NCBI RefSeq assembly: GCF_006874425.1
Contig: NZ_VIJZ01000001.1
Location: 729,248-793,247 of the forward strand
Source of the DNA: Paenibacillus ottowii
GTDB taxonomy: Bacteria > Bacillota > Bacilli > Paenibacillales > Paenibacillaceae
DNA: 64,000 nucleotides
Direction: 5' to 3'
This document shows positions 7,293 through 15,140 of this stretch, piece by piece (position 1 is the stretch's first letter; every line of letters begins with the position of its first letter). The notes under the pieces were generated by a model that was given only the letters and a program-made list of their open reading frames with translations, did not search any database and had not been told where the DNA came from. Position numbers and translations under genes: made by a program.

Positions 7293-9881
7293 ATGCCGTT
7301 TAAAGAGAAATTACCGGAATGGTTTGCGGCCGGAACGGAACCTACTACAACACAGAAAACAGCGGGTTACACACCAGGTTTGAAACCTCCGGCACAGTGG
7401 TTTAATTGGCATTTGAACACATCATATCTTGCTCTTAAAGAGCTACAAGAAAACGCAGTCCATAAAGAAGAAATAGAATCGCGCTTTAACACAATAAATA
7501 CCAAAACGGTTACGCTGAATGCAGGTGTACAGATACTTAACGCTGTGAAGGCAGCTCCGTTTTCATTGTCCGGCGTAACCGGGCGAATGTTGGTGAACTT
7601 GCTGGGTCGTATGGGAAACTGTGAAAGCGTGGGCCTATGGTCGTCCAATACTACAATCGCAACGGATACAGCTAATAAAACCAGCGGAACCAGCTCATTT
7701 AAGCTTACATTAGGTAGCATACCCGCTACGGCCTCTGCAACCTTTTTGACCACACCAGGGCGCAAATACATCGCTGTTGCAGATGTGAAAAACGGCAATA
7801 CCAGCAAAGTAGCCATGTCTATAAATGGTATTGCTGGCGCAGTTGGAAATGAGGTTACATCTTCCTCTGTTTTTGCACCATCTGTTGTGCGGTTCGCCGC
7901 GACGGACTTTTTTCACATTGTTACGATCACAGGCACAGGCAACAGCGGAAGCACTTTTAATATGGACAGTGTGCGTGTTTACGAGGTCAGCGAGGCGGAC
8001 TATGCAGCAGCCGCGACCCTTACGCCTGCTCAGGTAGCAGCTAAATGGCCTTACGTAGACAGCGTAATGCCTGTACGTAATCCATATGCGATACGATACG
8101 GGGAAAATCTATTGCCAAGCTTTTATGAGTGGGCGGTCATCAACACAGGGATAGTCAATCTACAAGGTCCCTACAAAGCGAGTGCTTCAACAAGTAGCTA
8201 TCCTGGTCCATTTCCTTTATCGCCCTTAAAAGTGGTTGTTCCTGTATTGCCGAATACAACATACACAATCTCAAGTGCAGGTGACGGAATACAGTACATT
8301 GAACGTCGGGATGAAAACGACTCTGATCCAAGTGGGGAGGTTGTGCCAGGCGTAATTGCTGTAGGTTCTAAAACATTCACCACATCGTCACAAACGCGAT
8401 TTTTATCTGTGCGGCTTAGATACGCCGCTGCAGGTTCATTCACCCATGAAAATCCTATGCTTAACATCGGCAGTACAGCCAAGCCATTCAAACCGCGCGA
8501 AGATTCCATGTTGGCGTTGCAAACAGACTTGTACGCCGATCCAGTTACAGGAGCCAATGCCGATACGGTATTTGAACGTGATGGGCAATACTTTAAGTCC
8601 AAGAAGTGGCAAGGATTGACGATCGACGGTAACAGGGCGTGGGTACTTGGTGACGCTGCTGCTACTGCTGGAGTCAGACAAGTAAAAATAGTAGGTCTTG
8701 CGGCTGGCGCTGTGGCTGCAAGCGGGGTTGCCACGAAGTTTGATGGAAAAATAATGCCACAAGGCAGCACGGGCAACACAGCCGACACGAACGCAGTCAC
8801 CGCAGCAGGAGACATCTATATTGGTATCAGTGTTGCTGACAGTGGATGGGATGATAAATACAGTCCATCACAAGATGACATCAAAGCCTATTTCTACGGC
8901 TACAAAGCCTATGATGCTAATACTATCACGCCAGCACAGGCGCAGGCAGCGACAACAGCGACGTGGAACGGTACAGGTACTAAGTATTGGGTTCAGCGTA
9001 TTGGCTTGCCTAACTTTACTCAATCAGCACCACAGCAGTCCTATGCAGGGTATACACCATACCAACTCGTATACCAGCTTGCAACGCCTACAGTAGAGCC
9101 TATCGTATCTGAGGGGCAACTATCCTTCAACGAGGGAGACAATCAGGTTGAAGTAGGTACGGGGATTGTGCTGCGTGAACGAAATGAGACGTATCAACAA
9201 CCTGTGGAAAAATTATGGAACGTCAATAACGCAAACTACACTACTACGGCGTGGCTTAAACAAAAAGCATCGGATATTTTGGCGATTTATAAAAATGGCA
9301 AACGCGATTCCACATGGATGATAACCAACAAAATGGTTACAAGTGCGGGGGCGTTGGCGCAGCAATATGATACCGATCATGACGCAGCAGCAGCTTACAG
9401 CGTTACGTACCTTATGCTTGACCGTTCGCCAGTCGTACCGTTTACAGGTTCCTACGCAGCCAATGAAAAAACGCTACTTGCGGACTTGGTGGATAGTGTA
9501 CAACAGAATACGGCGCGTGTGTCGGTGCTGGAGAACAAGAAGTCTGACAAGGATAACCCAGGTGTGTTAAGTCCGACCTTACTAAACGGGGTCATTGTTG
9601 AGGCGTCGTTTTCTCCTGTAGAATACGTGAAATCCTCAGATGGTTTGGTAACGTTTCAAGGGTCTATTAAACCACCTTCCGCTGGTACCTTTGTAATGTT
9701 CCGCTTGCCCGAAGGGTATAGACCTAAGCAACTCGTTGCCTTAATGTGTGCAGGCAACACAGGAGCCGCAGATGTGCCTGTAAAAGTCCTTGTATCTGAG
9801 AATGGCAATGTGCAAATGGAGTCTACTGTATCCTTGGCTTGGTTGAGGTTAGACGGTATTAAGTTCTTAGCGAATAGATAA
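7293..9881 (+). CDS. Phage tail fibre / receptor-binding protein
   Basis: This 862-residue protein is the largest product of the window. The N-terminus (PEWFAAGTEPTTTQKTAGYT, then PPAQWFNWHLN) is the baseplate-binding module common to fibres of Gram-positive phages. The middle part has beta-sandwich-like stretches rich in Ser, Thr and Gly. After residue 730 a coiled segment (LLADLVDSVQQNTARVSVLE) leads to a small beta C-terminal head. The protein probably binds the cell wall or surface sugar. A strong ribosome site (AAAGGAG) precedes the ATG. Confidence 0.85.
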   Translation: MPFKEKLPEWFAAGTEPTTTQKTAGYTPGLKPPAQWFNWHLNTSYLALKELQENAVHKEEIESRFNTINTKTVTLNAGVQILNAVKAAPFSLSGVTGRMLVNLLGRMGNCESVGLWSSNTTIATDTANKTSGTSSFKLTLGSIPATASATFLTTPGRKYIAVADVKNGNTSKVAMSINGIAGAVGNEVTSSSVFAPSVVRFAATDFFHIVTITGTGNSGSTFNMDSVRVYEVSEADYAAAATLTPAQVAAKWPYVDSVMPVRNPYAIRYGENLLPSFYEWAVINTGIVNLQGPYKASASTSSYPGPFPLSPLKVVVPVLPNTTYTISSAGDGIQYIERRDENDSDPSGEVVPGVIAVGSKTFTTSSQTRFLSVRLRYAAAGSFTHENPMLNIGSTAKPFKPREDSMLALQTDLYADPVTGANADTVFERDGQYFKSKKWQGLTIDGNRAWVLGDAAATAGVRQVKIVGLAAGAVAASGVATKFDGKIMPQGSTGNTADTNAVTAAGDIYIGISVADSGWDDKYSPSQDDIKAYFYGYKAYDANTITPAQAQAATTATWNGTGTKYWVQRIGLPNFTQSAPQQSYAGYTPYQLVYQLATPTVEPIVSEGQLSFNEGDNQVEVGTGIVLRERNETYQQPVEKLWNVNNANYTTTAWLKQKASDILAIYKNGKRDSTWMITNKMVTSAGALAQQYDTDHDAAAAYSVTYLMLDRSPVVPFTGSYAANEKTLLADLVDSVQQNTARVSVLENKKSDKDNPGVLSPTLLNGVIVEASFSPVEYVKSSDGLVTFQGSIKPPSAGTFVMFRLPEGYRPKQLVALMCAGNTGAADVPVKVLVSENGNVQMESTVSLAWLRLDGIKFLANR

Positions 9882-9894
9882 AGGAGGTCACAAC

Positions 9895-10374
9895 ATGAAA
9901 GTAGTACCTAGAGTAACTACAGAGGGGTTCTATATTGAAGACAAACTAATGGACGATGCCTTTAATGGTGTCGTCCCTTTTTATGCCCAGCCGGACGATC
10001 AGGACGAGGATACTGAGCCGACAACGCCGGAACTAATAGGCTATACGGTTGGTGTACCGATTACAACACCGGGACTGTTCAAACCGCGTTTTGATCTTGC
10101 TGCATGGAAGGCTTATGAGAGTGCCGTATACGAGGCACAAGAGGCGTATATAGCCGCACTGGACGAATGGCAATCTAAGGGCAGGGCAGAAGGGGAACAG
10201 CCAGTATATGTTGCTCCTAAGCAGCCTGATAACCTTTGGACAGAAGGACTCACACCGGAGCAAATAGCAGAGCTAACAAAGCCAGCTACGCCGGAACAAA
10301 GTGAAACTGATTTGCTCCGTCAACGTCTGTCCGACTTGGAGTTGGTGCTCACGGAAATTATGCTAGGTAAATGA
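9895..10374 (+). CDS. Small tail fibre-associated protein (XkdW-like)
   Basis: The protein has 159 residues. The middle is rich in Ala, Glu and Tyr (EAYIAALDEWQSKGRAEGEQ), and the C-terminus ends in a helix (LLRQRLSDLELVLTEIMLGK) of the kind seen at the ends of small genes behind fibre genes in PBSX-type phages. A role as fibre chaperone or fibre accessory is inferred from position. It has a clear ribosome site (AAAGGAGGT) and overlaps the next transcribed leader. Confidence 0.55.
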   Translation: MKVVPRVTTEGFYIEDKLMDDAFNGVVPFYAQPDDQDEDTEPTTPELIGYTVGVPITTPGLFKPRFDLAAWKAYESAVYEAQEAYIAALDEWQSKGRAEGEQPVYVAPKQPDNLWTEGLTPEQIAELTKPATPEQSETDLLRQRLSDLELVLTEIMLGK

Positions 10375-10385
10375 GGGGAGGTGAA

Positions 10386-10598
10386 ATGAATATGGCAGCT
10401 ATGTCCATGCCGCGCGTTCGCATTTGCGCCAATGCTTGTATTACCCGGTATGAGCGTGGAGAACGAGGAATTGAAAATGTTGTTGATAGTTATCAGATGG
10501 ATGATGAAAATCGCAACTTAGTTTTGGCCGAGATTTATTCAAAGCGTCCAGACCTTGCAGCCGATCCAGTACCTGAGCAACCGAAAGAACAAGTGTAA
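10386..10598 (+). CDS. XkdX-family small phage protein
   Basis: The start was placed at the ATG at 10386 because GGGGAGGTG lies just upstream; an in-frame ATG at 10371 sits before that site. The product of 70 residues has a CxNACITRYERGERGIENVV pattern and then a short acidic tail (MDDENRNLVLAEIYSKRP), as in XkdX proteins that follow fibre genes. Its function is unknown. It is the last gene of the tail operon, ahead of two terminators. Confidence 0.6.
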   Translation: MNMAAMSMPRVRICANACITRYERGERGIENVVDSYQMDDENRNLVLAEIYSKRPDLAADPVPEQPKEQV

Positions 10599-10600
10599 CC

Positions 10601-10655
10601 AGCGCACCCAAAGGGATGCGCTATTTTTATGCCCTCGGAGTGGACGAGGGCTTTT
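10601..10655 (+). terminator. Two tandem terminators ending the tail operon
   Basis: AGCGCA (10601-10606) pairs with TGCGCT (10617-10622) before a T run, and GCCCTCG (10631-10637) pairs with CGAGGGC (10645-10651) before TTTT. Both follow the XkdX-like gene and separate tail genes from lysis genes. Confidence 0.8.
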
Positions 10656-10757
10656 CTCTGCACCGGAATAATTAAGAGAATATTTAACGGAATAATTTAC
10701 GCAGATTTTGACAAAGGTCAGGAAAATTGTCCTGACCTATAGAGACGGGGGAGAACG

Positions 10758-11228
10758 ATGGATGACAGATTAACACACATTTTTAAGGGAGCGGCGGCGG
10801 GGTTTGGAGCGGTAGCCGGCTACCTGCTTGGAGGGTTTAGCGTGTTCGTACATTTGCTGCTCATTATGGTTATTGTGGACTGGCTGACTGGCTGGGCGGC
10901 TGCTTGGATACGTGGGGAGTTACGCAGCCGAGTTGGTTTTCATGGGATCATTCGCAAGGTGGCAATCTTTTTGGTTGTAGTCGTTGCACATTTTATTGAT
11001 GCAGCACTGGGCGGCCTTAATTATTTTCAAAATGCAGTCATCTGCTTTTACCTAGCAAATGAACTGTTGTCTATTACTGAGAATGTCGGACGGATGGGCG
11101 TACCTATGCCTACAGTATTACGAAACGCCGTAAAGATTTTCGAATCAAAAAGCGATCCAGCACCTAATCCGAACATGTCAGAGTCAGAGCCAGAAAATAA
11201 AGAGCAGGGGCAAAAGCCTGCTGTATAA
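10758..11228 (+). CDS. Phage holin (phage_holin_4 / toxin-secretion type)
   Basis: This 156-residue membrane protein has three to four hydrophobic segments between residues 10 and 110, with the family-typical stretch VDWLTGWAAAWIRGELRSRV and NELLSITENVGRMGVPMP near its end. It forms holes that let the endolysin reach the wall. The C-terminal 30 residues are charged and Pro-rich. It lies directly before the endolysin gene, and AGACGGGGGAG precedes the ATG. Confidence 0.9.
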   Translation: MDDRLTHIFKGAAAGFGAVAGYLLGGFSVFVHLLLIMVIVDWLTGWAAAWIRGELRSRVGFHGIIRKVAIFLVVVVAHFIDAALGGLNYFQNAVICFYLANELLSITENVGRMGVPMPTVLRNAVKIFESKSDPAPNPNMSESEPENKEQGQKPAV

Positions 11229-11240
11229 GGGGGAGTTATT

Positions 11241-12191
11241 TTGCAATCACATAAAAAAGGTAACGCGCGGGGAATCGACGTATCCCGATATCAAGGAAAC
11301 ATTGACTGGAAGGCGGTTAAGGCTGACGGTATTTCATTTGCCTTCATCAAGGCCAGCCAGGGGCAACGTTACGTTGATCCTACATTCACTACGAATGCTA
11401 AAGGAGCCAGAGCAGCCGGGGTATTGTTGGGGGCATACCACTTTGTAGACGCAACCAGCGTTGAGGCAGCCAAAGCGGAAGCCCGGCATTTTGCCGAGGT
11501 ATTGGAACAGGTAGGTGGTGGGAAATCTCTGGACTTGCCGCCTGTAATGGATTATGAAAACAATCCCGGCAACCTGTCTAAAACGCTTATTAGTGCTGTA
11601 GCGTTGGCCTTTCTGCTGGAGTTGGAGCGACTTACAGGACGCAAGCCCATTATTTATACAGGCAATGCATTCGCAGCCAATTTTAACGCCTCATTGAGCG
11701 GGTACCCATTATGGATAGCCCGATATAGTGAAACGCGCGTACCGAGCGATACAGTGACGTGGAAACGTTGGGATATTTGGCAATACAGCGACAGCGGCAA
11801 GGTAGCAGGAATAAAAGGGAACGTGGATATGAATGAGTATGATGGTACGGCGGACGAGCTACGTGAACGTTTCACAAAGCGCCCTGAGCAGCCGGAGACA
11901 GTCACGTCCGGTACGTTCATCGTAAATGGCAAACAGGTAGGGAAGACGCTGCTCTTTAGTGGCAGGACGTATGTTCCGTTGCGTGTGCTTGCTACTGTGT
12001 TGGGTTTATCGTGTCATTGGGACACCAGTCTCAAGGTCGCTTATTTAAATGGAGCCAAGCTGCAATTTATCCAACTGGTCGAAGGAGTGGCATATGTGCA
12101 GCTAAGACCCGTTGCGGAGGCATACGGCGCTGTAGTGTCCTGGGATTCAAAAAATAAAATCGCATCGTTGAAAACGAAAGGGGATAAATAA
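11241..12191 (+). CDS. Endolysin: GH25 lysozyme with C-terminal copper-amine-oxidase-like wall domain
   Basis: The 316-residue protein starts with TTG after AAGGGGGAG. Residues 8-200 form a GH25 muramidase: RGIDVSRYQGNIDW at the N-terminus, the catalytic pair in MDYENN, and DMNEYDG at the end. Residues 225-314 match the copper amine oxidase N-terminal-like domain (GRTYVPLRVLATVLG and VQLRPVAEAYGAVVSWD), common in Paenibacillus surface enzymes and here probably a wall-binding module. No signal peptide is seen, so release depends on the holins on either side. Confidence 0.92.
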   Translation: MQSHKKGNARGIDVSRYQGNIDWKAVKADGISFAFIKASQGQRYVDPTFTTNAKGARAAGVLLGAYHFVDATSVEAAKAEARHFAEVLEQVGGGKSLDLPPVMDYENNPGNLSKTLISAVALAFLLELERLTGRKPIIYTGNAFAANFNASLSGYPLWIARYSETRVPSDTVTWKRWDIWQYSDSGKVAGIKGNVDMNEYDGTADELRERFTKRPEQPETVTSGTFIVNGKQVGKTLLFSGRTYVPLRVLATVLGLSCHWDTSLKVAYLNGAKLQFIQLVEGVAYVQLRPVAEAYGAVVSWDSKNKIASLKTKGDK

Positions 12192-12193
12192 TC

Positions 12194-12775
12194 ATGCAAA
12201 CAATTATCGAAACCGTACAACCATATGTAAGTACCGTCGCTACAGCTATTCTAGGAGTCCTGACAGCCATTGTTATAGCTGGACTGAACACGATTAAGGT
12301 GAAGGCTAATGAGTGGATAAACGCCCGTACAACGGAGTCACAGCGCGTCCTGTTGCACAAATTGGCGGAAGAAGGATTCTCTCTCTCTAAGACAGTTTTC
12401 AAAGAGGCAGACGGTCCGAAAAAGCTACAACAGGCTTTATCCTATGTAACCAGACAACTACAACAAAGAGGTATTTACCTTACTGACATAGAGATTCAGG
12501 GGGCCATCGAAAAGGCGTACCTAGACTACAAAGCCAAGCAAAAACCCATTAGTACAGAGGAAACTGCTATAGCGGTTGCAGGAGACGATATTAGCACAGA
12601 AGAAGCTGCACGAGTAGCGGCGAAAGAGGCTATGGTTGGTTTGGCAGCTAAAGTAAATGAGCTATTAGCCCAAGCTACAGCAGAAGCTGTACCCGCTGCT
12701 CCTGCTCCTATTCAGCCTGAGTCTGAGTCTGTTCCTGCACCAACAACAGAACAAATGCCTGTAACTGCGGAGTAA
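12194..12775 (+). CDS. Phage holin, LLH family
   Basis: The 193-residue protein has one N-terminal membrane segment (TVATAILGVLTAIVIAGL) followed by a long charged helix (SQRVLLHKLAEEGFSLSKTV, later YLTDIEIQGAIEKAYLDYK), the pattern of LLH holins. The C-terminal 70 residues are rich in Ala, Glu and Pro. It starts two bases after the endolysin stop. With the holin at 10758, the lysis cassette carries two unrelated holins around one endolysin. Confidence 0.8.
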   Translation: MQTIIETVQPYVSTVATAILGVLTAIVIAGLNTIKVKANEWINARTTESQRVLLHKLAEEGFSLSKTVFKEADGPKKLQQALSYVTRQLQQRGIYLTDIEIQGAIEKAYLDYKAKQKPISTEETAIAVAGDDISTEEAARVAAKEAMVGLAAKVNELLAQATAEAVPAAPAPIQPESESVPAPTTEQMPVTAE

Positions 12776-12801
12776 AGACTAATACACATTGAGCAAGTAA
12801 G

Positions 12802-12842
12802 AAAAAGCTCTGCTAACCTTAATTGGTCGGCAGAGCTTTTTT
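12802..12842 (+). terminator. Terminator after the lysis genes, usable from both strands
   Basis: AAAAAGCTCTGC (12802-12813) pairs with GCAGAGCTTTTTT (12830-12842). It ends the rightward lysis operon, and on the other strand it would end the leftward micro-protein operon whose last stop codon is at 12844. Confidence 0.9.
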
Positions 12843-12843
12843 G

Positions 12844-12936
12844 TTATTTAAAGTAATTACGAATACTTAACAATAGAGCAACAATACTTATTGCCCATCC
12901 AGATATAGATATGGTCCATAAGATGGCATCATACAT
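12844..12936 (-). CDS. 30-residue single-pass membrane micro-protein
   Basis: A perfect ribosome site (TAGGAGGTAAGTCT) leads into an ATG and 30 codons. The product is almost wholly one membrane span (ILWTISISGWAISIVALLLS) with a short RNYFK tail. It was found by reading the sequence. It is the last gene of a leftward operon and stops two bases before a shared terminator. Size and topology resemble phage type I toxins or small holin-like peptides, but no family is recognised with certainty. Confidence 0.65.
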   Translation of the reverse strand: MYDAILWTISISGWAISIVALLLSIRNYFK

Positions 12937-12972
12937 AGACTTACCTCCTATAATGGAGCATGGAATCCCGCG

Positions 12973-13287
12973 TTATACCTCATCATACTCTTCATATTCA
13001 GCCTTACGTAACAATTCCCAAAACTTCTGTACGTCCCCGCCTGATTCGAGATAGGTGTCAATCATGTGTTTTGCCTCAACAACTGAACAGGCCCATGCGC
13101 CTCCAGGCATTGCAAGACAACCATTCTCCATAACGATGTAGCCACGCCGTATATCATTCCCCTTTATCCGCCAAGGATTTCGCCCCATATCCAACTTGGG
13201 TTGGATTATGAATCCTTTGTACTCAATACGAATATCTGGAACATGAATTAATCCATTGCTGCGGTATTCTGCTTTTTTCTTTTCCAT
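12973..13287 (-). CDS. Phage protein of unknown function (104 residues)
   Basis: The start has a strong ribosome site (AAGGAGACGTGAA). The protein begins with a basic stretch (MEKKKAEYRSNG) and contains IEYKGFIIQPKLDMGRNPWR, a pattern seen in small phage proteins without known role. No membrane segment or catalytic motif is visible. It lies between two leftward micro-protein genes and is read against the lysis genes, so it is probably part of a lysogeny-expressed operon. Confidence 0.7.
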   Translation of the reverse strand: MEKKKAEYRSNGLIHVPDIRIEYKGFIIQPKLDMGRNPWRIKGNDIRRGYIVMENGCLAMPGGAWACSVVEAKHMIDTYLESGGDVQKFWELLRKAEYEEYDEV

Positions 13288-13389
13288 TTCACGTCTCCTT
13301 GCGTAAGGCCGCCGCCAATTGTATATATCAAACTGTTATGTTAAGATTGGGTGGAGATGGCGCTATACTAGCCGCCACCTCTGGTACTT

Positions 13390-13527
13390 TTAACGTTTAC
13401 GCTGCCCGCGTCGTTTAGGTACCTTTTTCTTTTTCTTGCTCTCTTTAAACACTTTGACCAAACCGATAATTGCAGTTATCAGGTTTGTGAGTGCGGTGGA
13501 GAGCAAGACCCAATCTATTGCTCTCAA
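13390..13527 (-). CDS. 45-residue membrane micro-protein with polybasic tail
   Basis: A TTG start follows GAAAGGGGTGAAAG. Residues 5-26 form one membrane span (WVLLSTALTNLITAIIGLVK), and the last 18 residues are nearly all Lys and Arg (SKKKKKVPKRRGQRKR). This layout is typical of phage or type I toxin-like peptides. It heads the leftward operon and has its own promoter (TTGACC at 13603-13598 and TATATT at 13579-13574, spacing 18). The same layout recurs in the rightward peptide gene at 14016. Confidence 0.6.
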   Translation of the reverse strand: MRAIDWVLLSTALTNLITAIIGLVKVFKESKKKKKVPKRRGQRKR

Positions 13528-13563
13528 ATTTCTTTCACCCCTTTCGGAAGCTTGTGTTTCACT

Positions 13564-13660
13564 TCCTGTAAATAATATATCACATCCTGTAGTTTTTGGT
13601 CAAGCAAAAATGTTTGATTTTCTGTAATTAAAATATTATAATGCGTATATAAATTACAGG
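13564..13660. promoter_or_regulatory. Divergent promoter and operator region
   Basis: Rightward promoter: TTGATT (13614-13619), 17-base spacer, TATAAT (13637-13642). Leftward promoter: TTGACC and TATATT with 18 bases between. Copies of CCTGTA lie at 13564 and 13585, and CTGTAATT (13622-13629) faces AATTACAG (13652-13659) as an inverted repeat around the rightward -10 box. These are likely operators for the HTH protein encoded at 13675. Confidence 0.65.
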
Positions 13661-13674
13661 AAAGGGGTCTTTCG

Positions 13675-13887
13675 ATGGCTATAACGTATAAGCCCTTGTT
13701 GAAATTGTTGGTTGAACGAGGAATGAAAAAAATGGATTTGCGTACAGAATTGAGTTTGGGACCGTCTACTATCGCAAAATTCGATAAAGGTGAGTACGTA
13801 TCTTTGGAGGTCGTTGAAAAGCTGTGTGCATATTTCGATGTGCAGCCCAACGATATTATTGAGTATGTAAAAGAGCAGGAGGGGTAA
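13675..13887 (+). CDS. Small XRE/Cro-type HTH regulator
   Basis: The 70-residue protein is a single HTH domain of the YozG/HTH_26 type: LLKLLVERGMKKMDLRTELS, then GPSTIAKFDKGEYVSLEVVE and a closing helix. It has an excellent promoter and an AGGAAAGGGG ribosome site. Since inverted CTGTAATT repeats flank its -10 box, it probably represses itself and the divergent leftward operon. Confidence 0.85.
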   Translation: MAITYKPLLKLLVERGMKKMDLRTELSLGPSTIAKFDKGEYVSLEVVEKLCAYFDVQPNDIIEYVKEQEG

Positions 13888-13907
13888 AACCTCGCTGCTC
13901 TTTTTTT
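13871..13907 (+). terminator. Terminator after the small HTH gene
   Basis: GAGCAG (13873-13878) pairs with CTGCTC (13895-13900), followed by seven T residues. The stop codon lies within the loop. Confidence 0.85.
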
Positions 13908-14015
13908 ATTGAACAAAATAAAAAGCCCTCAACATGAGGACTTGTGTGGTATAATCTGGATTGGACAACGGGTGGGGTCACGGCGCAGCCTTCTGTAAAG
14001 GAGGTGATTGACGCC

Positions 14016-14144
14016 ATGACTGCACTTGGTGCGTTTTACATGATCCTGAAAGTAATTTCAACGATTCTAAGCCTATGGTTTAGTTCACGGAAAGTTTACC
14101 GATGGATACGTAAAAGACGTAACAAGCGCAAAACCCACCGCTAA
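14016..14144 (+). CDS. 42-residue basic membrane micro-protein (type I toxin-like)
   Basis: The longer frame begins at 13944, but the ATG at 14016 follows AAAGGAGGTGATT, a near-perfect match to the 16S anti-SD. The product has one membrane span (ALGAFYMILKVISTILSLWF) and a strongly basic tail (RKVYRWIRKRRNKRKTHR). An extended -10 promoter (TGGTATAAT at 13947-13955) lies 61 bases upstream, and the terminator hairpin starts inside the last codons. A short, strongly translated, self-contained gene of this form fits a type I toxin; no antisense antitoxin was proven. Confidence 0.6.
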   Translation: MTALGAFYMILKVISTILSLWFSSRKVYRWIRKRRNKRKTHR

Positions 14145-14168
14145 GGTTGACCGCCTACGGTGGGTTTT
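14130..14168 (+). terminator. Terminator of the 42-residue peptide gene
   Basis: AAAACCCACCG (14130-14140) pairs with CGGTGGGTTTT (14158-14168). The stem overlaps the final codons of the peptide gene. Confidence 0.85.
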
Positions 14169-14313
14169 GCTGTCTTAACAGTAATATAATGCGCGCCGTG
14201 AGGCACATCGTTGTTCAGGGGGAGCTAGCGACTCCCCTTATTTATATTATTATGTTACCACACTGAAACTATACAGGCAATGGGATTGCCTTTGTTGACT
14301 ATAGTCAAATATT
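14169..14313. other. Structured non-coding stretch (possible small RNA)
   Basis: No ORF is seen. A TATAAT lies at 14184-14189, and a hairpin GGGGAG/CTCCCC followed by TTATTT ends near 14242, so a transcript of about 50 bases is possible. A perfect 14-base palindrome TTGACTATAGTCAA lies at 14295-14308. The -35 box for the possible RNA is poor. Confidence 0.3.
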
Positions 14314-14339
14314 AAAACCCCGGATTGCTCCGGGGCTTT
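14314..14339 (-). terminator. Terminator of the lipoprotein gene
   Basis: CCCCGGA (14318-14324) pairs with TCCGGGG (14329-14335) and, read leftward, is followed by TTTTAAT just past the lipoprotein stop. Confidence 0.85.
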
Positions 14340-14341
14340 AT

Positions 14342-14977
14342 TTATTTAAGCTCAAGTTTAACTGAGTATTCTTTTTTATCTTGAGTAGGTTCCATACCGT
14401 TACCCTCAATGACATACCATTTCATTTTAATCCATTTGATATCAGCAGCATGACCGCGTTTCAGGAACCAAATTATATTCCCATCTTTAATAACGCCTTC
14501 TTCAATTTCTCCGCCGATGTGATCAGAGGTCACCATGTCTGCTTGAACCTGTTCACCAGTAGAGGTAATCAATTCCGCTTGGTCAGGGTATGTAGTGAAA
14601 AGTTTTTTAGTGGTGTTTTCAACTTTGAATTTCACTCCAACAGCAGAAGCTGTAAGATCATTTGTATTTCCATCTTTAGGAGCGCGGTCAGTAACAACTA
14701 CTTTTTCAATAGTAGAAGTAACACCATTCCATGTATCTGTCCATTTTGCATCGTTATAGTAGGTCCAAATGTCGTCGGGCTTTTTCTCTGCTTCAACCGG
14801 CGCAGCCCCTTCTTTAGTAGTCGCTGGTTCAGCAGCCTTAGTTTCTTTAGCTGGTTGGCTTTCTACTTTTGCCTGCGTAGGTGTTTCGTCCTTAATAGCG
14901 GTCTTGTCAGCTCCACACCCAGCAAGCAGGCTAATCGCCGCGATAGCTGCAACCGTGAGACTTAAAGTTTTCTTCAA
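14342..14977 (-). CDS. Prophage-encoded lipoprotein (DUF4352-like)
   Basis: The 211-residue precursor has a signal peptide with lipobox LLAGC (Cys21). A linker rich in Ala, Glu, Lys and Pro spans residues 25-70. The rest is a beta-rich domain (VGVKFKVENTTKKLFTTYPD, then QVQADMVTSDHIGGEIEEG) like DUF4352/telokin-type surface lipoproteins. It is read against the phage lytic genes and has its own terminator, so it is probably expressed in the lysogen and changes the host surface, for example in phage exclusion; that role is inferred. Confidence 0.8.
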   Translation of the reverse strand: MKKTLSLTVAAIAAISLLAGCGADKTAIKDETPTQAKVESQPAKETKAAEPATTKEGAAPVEAEKKPDDIWTYYNDAKWTDTWNGVTSTIEKVVVTDRAPKDGNTNDLTASAVGVKFKVENTTKKLFTTYPDQAELITSTGEQVQADMVTSDHIGGEIEEGVIKDGNIIWFLKRGHAADIKWIKMKWYVIEGNGMEPTQDKKEYSVKLELK

Positions 14978-15071
14978 CTTACTTCCTCCTATTGATCAAT
15001 AATATATGGATATAGTCTATCAGACCTAGGAAAATATTTCTACAAAAACATGAAATACTTCCCAATTTGGC

Positions 15072-15100
15072 TTGAGCAAAACCGCCGAAAATCGTATATT
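15072..15100 (+). promoter_or_regulatory. Promoter of the agr-like operon
   Basis: TTGAGC (15072-15077) and TATATT (15095-15100) are separated by exactly 17 bases, about 40 bases upstream of the first gene. The module therefore appears to have its own promoter rather than relying on phage operons. Confidence 0.6.
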
Positions 15101-15140
15101 TACAGGGGAAGAAAGAAAAAATGCAGAGGATGAGTAGTAG

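Noticed and set aside
8198..8815. 205-codon minus-strand ORF in the tail fibre gene
   Set aside because: It lies fully inside the fibre frame and reads as Ser/Pro-rich shadow sequence.
14381..14965. 194-codon plus-strand ORF opposite the lipoprotein
   Set aside because: Rich in Phe, Cys and Ser as expected of an antisense shadow; the leftward lipoprotein has a signal peptide, lipobox and terminator.
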